Shown here: in pieces, positions 6,513 to 9,711 of the stretch
How positions within the stretch are numbered: position 1 is the stretch's first letter
How the letters are laid out: every line of letters begins with the position of its first letter
Source of the DNA: Candidatus Omnitrophota bacterium
GTDB lineage: Bacteria > Omnitrophota > Gorgyraeia > Zapsychrales > Fredricksoniimonadaceae
NCBI GenBank assembly: GCA_016196515.1
Contig: JACPXN010000056.1
Location: forward strand, 1-9,711
Length of the DNA: 9,711 bases
Direction: 5' to 3'
Translations under genes and position numbers: made by a program
The notes under the pieces: generated by a model
Databases searched by the model: none
What the model was told of the DNA's origin: nothing
What the model saw: the letters and a program-made list of their open reading frames with translations, nothing else

Positions 6513-7904
6513 ATGAATTACCGCATTGAAACCGACAGCATGGGGGAAGTGAAGGTCCCGGCGGACAAATACTGGGGCGCGCAAACCCAGCGGTCTTTGG
6601 AGAATTTTAAGATCGGCTCTGATCAATTCCCGCCGGAATTCATCCGGGCTTTTGGGATCTTGAAAAAAGCCGCGGCTTTGGTCAACCAGGAGTTGGGGCT
6701 TTTGCCCGCGGACAAGGCGAAATGGATCGTTCAGGCCGCGGATGAGGTCATGGAAGGCAAACTCAACGCGCATTTCCCTCTGGTCGTCTGGCAGACCGGC
6801 AGCGGCACCCAGATGAACATGAACGCCAATGAGGTCATTGCCAACCGCGCTATTGAGATTTCCGGCGGGGTCATGGGCAGCAAAAAACCCATTCACCCCA
6901 ACGACGACGTCAACAAGGCCCAGTCTTCCAATGACACCTTTCCGACGGCCATGCACATCGCCGCGCTGGAAGATATTCACCGGTGTTTGGTCCCCATGGT
7001 TAAAAAGCTGCGCGATGCTTTGCAGAAAAAATCCGCGGCATTCAAGGACATCATCAAGATCGGCCGCACCCATTTGATGGACGCGACCCCGTTGACCTTG
7101 GGGCAGGAAATGTCCGGTTATGTCCAGCAATTGACCAATGGTCTGGAGCGCATCGATGCGGTTTTACCGCGTTTGTATGAACTGGCTTTGGGAGGTACGG
7201 CCGTCGGGACGGGCTTAAACACCCATCCGCAGTTCGCCGTTAAGGCCGCGGCAAAGATCGCACAGATCACCGGTCAGCCCTTTAAAACAGCCCGTAATAA
7301 ATTTGAGGCCCTGGCCGGTCAGGATGCCCTAGTGGAATTAAGCGGTGCTCTGAACACCCTGGCCGTATCGCTCATGAAGATCGCCAATGACATCCGTTGG
7401 CTTGGGTCCGGGCCGCGTTCGGGAATAGGGGAATTGCATTTGCCGGAAAATGAACCGGGCTCTTCCATCATGCCGGGCAAGGTCAACCCGACCCAATGCG
7501 AGGCCATGACCATGGTCTGTGTTCAGGTGTTCGGCAATCACATGGCCGTCACTTTCGCCGGTGCCGGCGGTAACTTTGAACTCAACGTCTACAAACCGGT
7601 CGCTATTTTTAATGTCCTTCATTCCATGCGTTTGTTGGGCGATGCTTGTGCCAGCTTCACCGACCGTTGCATTGTTGGTATCGAACCCAACCTCGCTCAT
7701 ATCCGAAAAAATCTTGATCAGTCGCTCATGCTCGTGACCGCTTTGAATCCGCATATCGGTTATGATAACGCGGCCAAGGCCGCAAAGAAAGCCCTTGCCG
7801 AAGGCACGACCCTCAAACAAGCCGTTGTCGCGCTGGGTTTGCTAAACTCTGAAGAATTTGACCGCCTCGTCCGTCCGCAGGACATGATCGAACCCAAGAT
7901 TTAG
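6513..7904 (+). CDS. fumC: Class II fumarate hydratase (FumC)
   Basis: This oxygen-stable, iron-independent tetrameric fumarase interconverts fumarate and L-malate in the TCA cycle. The 463-residue length matches the family. Motifs seen in order are GSGTQMNMNANEV (96-108), HPNDDVN (128-134), SSNDTFPTAMH (138-148), GRTHLMDATPLTLGQE (184-199) with catalytic His187, and the superfamily signature GSSIMPGKVNPTQCE (316-330) with the catalytic serine loop and Lys323. GNFELNVYKP (353-362) and a C-terminal domain of typical length complete it. The aspartase alternative is unlikely because the motifs TGSGTQ, HPNDDVN and NVYKP read as fumarase. It lies in a tight run with the SPFH gene (14 nt) and the permease (8 nt). 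With gltA it gives two TCA-cycle enzymes in the window. Confidence 0.95.
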   Translation: MNYRIETDSMGEVKVPADKYWGAQTQRSLENFKIGSDQFPPEFIRAFGILKKAAALVNQELGLLPADKAKWIVQAADEVMEGKLNAHFPLVVWQTGSGTQMNMNANEVIANRAIEISGGVMGSKKPIHPNDDVNKAQSSNDTFPTAMHIAALEDIHRCLVPMVKKLRDALQKKSAAFKDIIKIGRTHLMDATPLTLGQEMSGYVQQLTNGLERIDAVLPRLYELALGGTAVGTGLNTHPQFAVKAAAKIAQITGQPFKTARNKFEALAGQDALVELSGALNTLAVSLMKIANDIRWLGSGPRSGIGELHLPENEPGSSIMPGKVNPTQCEAMTMVCVQVFGNHMAVTFAGAGGNFELNVYKPVAIFNVLHSMRLLGDACASFTDRCIVGIEPNLAHIRKNLDQSLMLVTALNPHIGYDNAAKAAKKALAEGTTLKQAVVALGLLNSEEFDRLVRPQDMIEPKI

Positions 7905-7912
7905 ATTTTTAC

Positions 7913-8863
7913 ATGTCCACGCTCTCTTTTCAAACATCCGCCATCGCCATCACCCAGATATTCGCCATGGGGGCGGTGGGTTATTTTTTGGTCCGCCGGA
8001 AGGTCATGAATGAGGACGGACTCAAGCTCCTGGCTTTCCTGACTGTCAACATCCTGTTCCCGCTGTTTATTTTTGTCCAGATCATCCTCCATTTTGATCC
8101 GTCCCGGATGCCGTTCTGGTGGGGGTATCCGCTCATCAATATGGCCCTGATCGCGGCTGGTATGGCGGCCACGGCCATTGTGTTCGGCTTTTCACGCAGA
8201 CGTCCGCCGGATGAATTCCTGGCGGCCTCCTCCTTGCACAACGCGGGGTTTATCCCTTTACTCATGGCCATGGCTTTGCCGCTGGGTGCCGCCGCAGGCA
8301 AGGTGTACGCGGCGGTGATTATGTCCATCATCGGTTTTGACCTGTGTTTATGGTCGCTGGGTGTGTGGCTGTTGACCCGCCGGGACAGGCCGCGCATGGA
8401 ATTAAAGAATATGTTCAACCCGCCGCTTTTGAGCATGCTCGCGGCGATCATTATCGTTTTAGCCGGAGGGCAGGGGTTTTTTACGGAAACCCTGCTCAAA
8501 CCCGTTGGGATCATGGGCGATTCTGCCATGGGCATTGCCATGCTCACCATCGGTGGGAATTTGGCCATGACGGATTTTATCCGTATCCGTCCCCGGCCTG
8601 TCACCGGGGTTGTGCTGATCAAATTGGTGCTTGTTCCCATGTTTGCTTTGACGGCCTTACTTTTCTTGCGTTTAGGGCCCATCATGAGTTTTGTGGTGAT
8701 GTTGCAGGCCTGTATGCCGACATCGGTCACGTTGTCCATTATCGGACGGCATTACGGCACCAAGAACCAGGAATTCATTAATCAGGGTATTTTTTTCACC
8801 CATTTGTTGTGCGTTGTTACGCTGCCTGTTTTCTTAGGACTGTACGGGAAGTGGGTGCATTGA
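7913..8863 (+). CDS. AEC (auxin efflux carrier) family permease
   Basis: The 316-residue integral inner-membrane protein has about ten hydrophobic segments in the two-fold AEC arrangement, roughly 7-27, 36-60, 71-93, 103-124, 128-155, 170-187, 203-222, 230-253, 258-278 and 288-311. Family-like sequence includes LHNAGFIPLLMA (108-119), the Gly-rich half-helix LTIGGNLAM (211-219), and QACMPTSVTLSIIGRHYGTK (265-284). AEC members such as MdcF and MleP carry organic acid anions. The neighbouring fumarase makes a dicarboxylate substrate plausible, but the substrate cannot be read from sequence. The ATG at 7913 lies 8 nt after the fumC stop with no Shine-Dalgarno, so translation is probably coupled. 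The stop TGA shares its A with the smpB start codon (TGATG). Confidence 0.88.
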   Translation: MSTLSFQTSAIAITQIFAMGAVGYFLVRRKVMNEDGLKLLAFLTVNILFPLFIFVQIILHFDPSRMPFWWGYPLINMALIAAGMAATAIVFGFSRRRPPDEFLAASSLHNAGFIPLLMAMALPLGAAAGKVYAAVIMSIIGFDLCLWSLGVWLLTRRDRPRMELKNMFNPPLLSMLAAIIIVLAGGQGFFTETLLKPVGIMGDSAMGIAMLTIGGNLAMTDFIRIRPRPVTGVVLIKLVLVPMFALTALLFLRLGPIMSFVVMLQACMPTSVTLSIIGRHYGTKNQEFINQGIFFTHLLCVVTLPVFLGLYGKWVH

Positions 8864-9321
8864 TGGCCCAAGTCATCGCCACCAATAAAAAGGCGTATCA
8901 CAATTTCAACCTCCTGGAAAAGTGGGAATGCGGCATCGCGCTCGTCGGGCCGGAGGTAAAATCCTTAAGGGCCGGCCATGCCAGTTTTACCGACGCTTTC
9001 GCCCACGCGGACAAGGGCGAACTGTTTTTGTATAACCTGCACATCAACCCGTATGAGCAGGCCAGTTTCATGAACCCGGACGTCGACCGGCCGCGCAAAT
9101 TGCTTTTGCACAAAAGAGAACTGGAGCGCGCCGTCGGGCTTTTGTCGCGCACAGGCCTGACGCTGGTGCCGACGAAGATCTATTTCAACAGCCGGGGGAT
9201 CGTGAAAGTGGAGATCGCTCTGGGACAGGGCAAGAAACTTTACGACAAGCGCGAAGACATCAAAAAACGCGAGATTAAGCGCGACATGGACCGCGCCATC
9301 AAAGGGCGTAAAGCCCCGTAG
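8863..9321 (+). CDS. smpB: SsrA-binding protein SmpB
   Basis: SmpB binds the tRNA-like domain of tmRNA and delivers it to stalled ribosomes in trans-translation. From ATG 8863 the product is 152 residues, the usual size. Landmarks are NKKAYHNF (8-15), EVKSLRAG (30-37, preceded by Pro29 where many homologues have Thr), INPYEQ (61-66), GLTLVPTKIYF (98-108), GKKLYDKRE (123-131) and a basic C-terminal tail (KKREIKRDMDRAIKGRK), which enters the mRNA channel in known structures. The ORF is open upstream to 8809, but that extension lies inside the permease gene, and homology starts at MAQVIATNKKAY. The 1-nt overlap with the permease implies coupled translation. Its RNA partner ssrA begins 94 nt downstream, a common bacterial pairing. 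Confidence 0.96.
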   Translation: MAQVIATNKKAYHNFNLLEKWECGIALVGPEVKSLRAGHASFTDAFAHADKGELFLYNLHINPYEQASFMNPDVDRPRKLLLHKRELERAVGLLSRTGLTLVPTKIYFNSRGIVKVEIALGQGKKLYDKREDIKKREIKRDMDRAIKGRKAP

Positions 9322-9343
9322 GGGCCACGCCCCTTTACGGGGC
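9313..9343 (+). terminator. GC-rich hairpin at the end of smpB
   Basis: GCCCCGTA (9313-9320) pairs with TACGGGGC (9336-9343). GGGGC (9321-9325) pairs with GCCCC (9329-9333) around a 3-nt loop, leaving a 2-nt bulge (TT, 9334-9335). The 13-bp stem includes the smpB stop codon (9319-9321). It is well placed to end the smpB transcript, but the expected U-run is missing (ACAAACG follows), so termination efficiency is uncertain. Confidence 0.5.
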
Positions 9344-9355
9344 ACAAACGATAAT

Positions 9356-9384
9356 TTGATTTAACAGCGGGTTTGCCGTATACT
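9356..9384 (+). promoter_or_regulatory. Sigma70-like promoter of ssrA
   Basis: TTGATT (9356-9361) and TATACT (9379-9384) are separated by exactly 17 nt and match -35 and -10 consensus at four or more positions each. Transcription would begin near 9391. That gives a 5' leader of about 24 nt before the mature tmRNA end at 9415, to be removed by RNase P. The promoter lies in the only gene-free gap between smpB and ssrA, downstream of the hairpin. Confidence 0.6.
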
Positions 9385-9414
9385 TGTTTTATCCGCATTT
9401 CGTTCTTTTCTATA

Positions 9415-9711
9415 GGGGGTGACTTGGTCTCGACTTGTGTTGTTCGGGTATGGGTTGCGTGCCGGGGAAGTCTGGTAGGCCTCGACAAAAATCCAGGCAC
9501 AATTAAACGCAAACGACTACAACGTCGTCGCAGAAGCCGAGGGCATTTTGGCCCAGGCTGATGCTGCTGTCTTAGTCTAAAACGACTAAGCCCTTTTGTC
9601 GGCCCCGCCCGCGGGTCGGCAAAAGGTCACTGGCGGGCTGGTCCTGTGGTTTTGCCTTCAGCCGCGGGATGAGATCTTGAGGGCTGGTCCCAAAATGAGC
9701 CTGTTTGCCGG
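9415..9711 (+). ncRNA. ssrA: tmRNA (SsrA), 3' part cut off by the window edge
   Basis: tmRNA rescues stalled ribosomes, acting as tRNA-Ala and then as mRNA for a degradation tag. The 5' acceptor strand GGGGGTG (9415-9421) and the D-loop-like GGTCTCGAC (9426-9434) match the tmRNA start. Pseudoknot PK1 is visible: CGGGG (9463-9467) with CCTCG (9480-9484), and TCTGG (9471-9475) with CCAGG (9493-9497). The resume codon GCA is at 9509. The stop codon lies in a hairpin loop: CTTAGTC (9571-9577) with GACTAAG (9584-9590). A second pseudoknot follows: CCTTTTG (9592-9598) with CAAAAGG (9620-9626), and CCCGCC (9604-9609) with GGCGGG (9632-9637). The remaining pseudoknots and the acceptor/T-arm 3' end lie beyond 9711. 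smpB directly upstream supports the call. Confidence 0.93.
9509..9580 (+). other. tmRNA tag-peptide reading frame
   Basis: From the resume codon GCA (9509-9511) the frame reads ANDYNVVAEAEG followed by ILAQADAAVLV and TAA (9578-9580), 23 residues. The beginning (AND-N) is typical of bacterial tags. The end is Val-Leu-Val rather than the common Leu-Ala-Ala, and the tag is about twice the usual 10-15 residues. The other two frames from this point do not end in Ala-Ala either. The stop codon falls in the 6-nt loop of a 7-bp hairpin, as expected for the helix that closes the tag region. Confidence 0.75.

Noticed and set aside
8809..8862. Upstream extension of smpB inside the permease gene
   Set aside because: SmpB homology starts at ATG 8863. 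The extension lies wholly within conserved permease coding sequence in another frame.
9403..9414. TTTTCTATAG as the ssrA -10 box
   Set aside because: It would lie too close to the mature 5' end at 9415 and has no -35 partner. TATACT at 9379 with TTGATT at 17-nt spacing is a better promoter.
9373..9561. 62-codon plus-strand open frame across the ssrA start
   Set aside because: It crosses the ssrA leader and the tmRNA acceptor and PK1 regions in a frame different from the tag. The structural RNA explains the sequence.
1..9711. CRISPR array, transposase, phage or defence genes
   Set aside because: No regularly spaced direct repeats and no such protein families are seen. The repeats present are isolated palindromes between genes.

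Overview
This is a gene-dense bacterial window of about 55% GC by eye. Every recognisable gene is on the + strand. It looks chromosomal and mostly housekeeping. In order it holds cysD-like and cysN-like sulfate adenylyltransferase subunits, citrate synthase, an M17 leucyl aminopeptidase, an SPFH/band-7 protein that lacks its usual N-terminus, class II fumarase, an AEC-family permease, smpB, and the 5' three quarters or so of ssrA (tmRNA), which runs off the right edge. The organism cannot be named from sequence alone. The recurring GC-rich palindrome with core CCTGCCTGCCGGCAGGCAGG between genes, together with a long tmRNA tag, suggests an uncultured lineage, perhaps Omnitrophota or a relative in the PVC group. 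That is inference from recalled genomes, not a measured result.

Left half (1-4313): four consecutive genes (cysD, cysN, gltA, pepA) are each preceded by an intergenic palindrome close to the start codon. A nested palindrome at about 1-68 precedes cysD. A composite of three hairpins at 982-1092 lies between cysD and cysN. Shorter palindromes lie before gltA and before pepA. The two sulfate-activation genes should make adenosine 5'-phosphosulfate from sulfate and ATP, driven by GTP hydrolysis. The CysN subunit carries an EF-Tu-like P-loop and a C-terminal APS-kinase-like domain that has lost kinase motifs. No reductase or sulfotransferase is in view, so the fate of the activated sulfate is open.

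Right half (4314-9711): the genes are tightly packed. The pepA stop codon falls exactly where conserved SPFH coding sequence begins, and the membrane anchor normally in front of that sequence is absent. This could be a deletion, an unusual start or an assembly join. fumC follows by 14 nt, the permease by 8 nt, and smpB overlaps the permease stop by one base. Citrate synthase and fumarase point to a TCA cycle or a branched version of it, and the AEC permease could carry an organic acid. After a GC-rich hairpin at the end of smpB, a sigma70-like promoter drives ssrA. SmpB and tmRNA are the two partners of trans-translation. The tmRNA reads an apparent 23-residue tag ending in Val-Leu-Val instead of the usual Leu-Ala-Ala.
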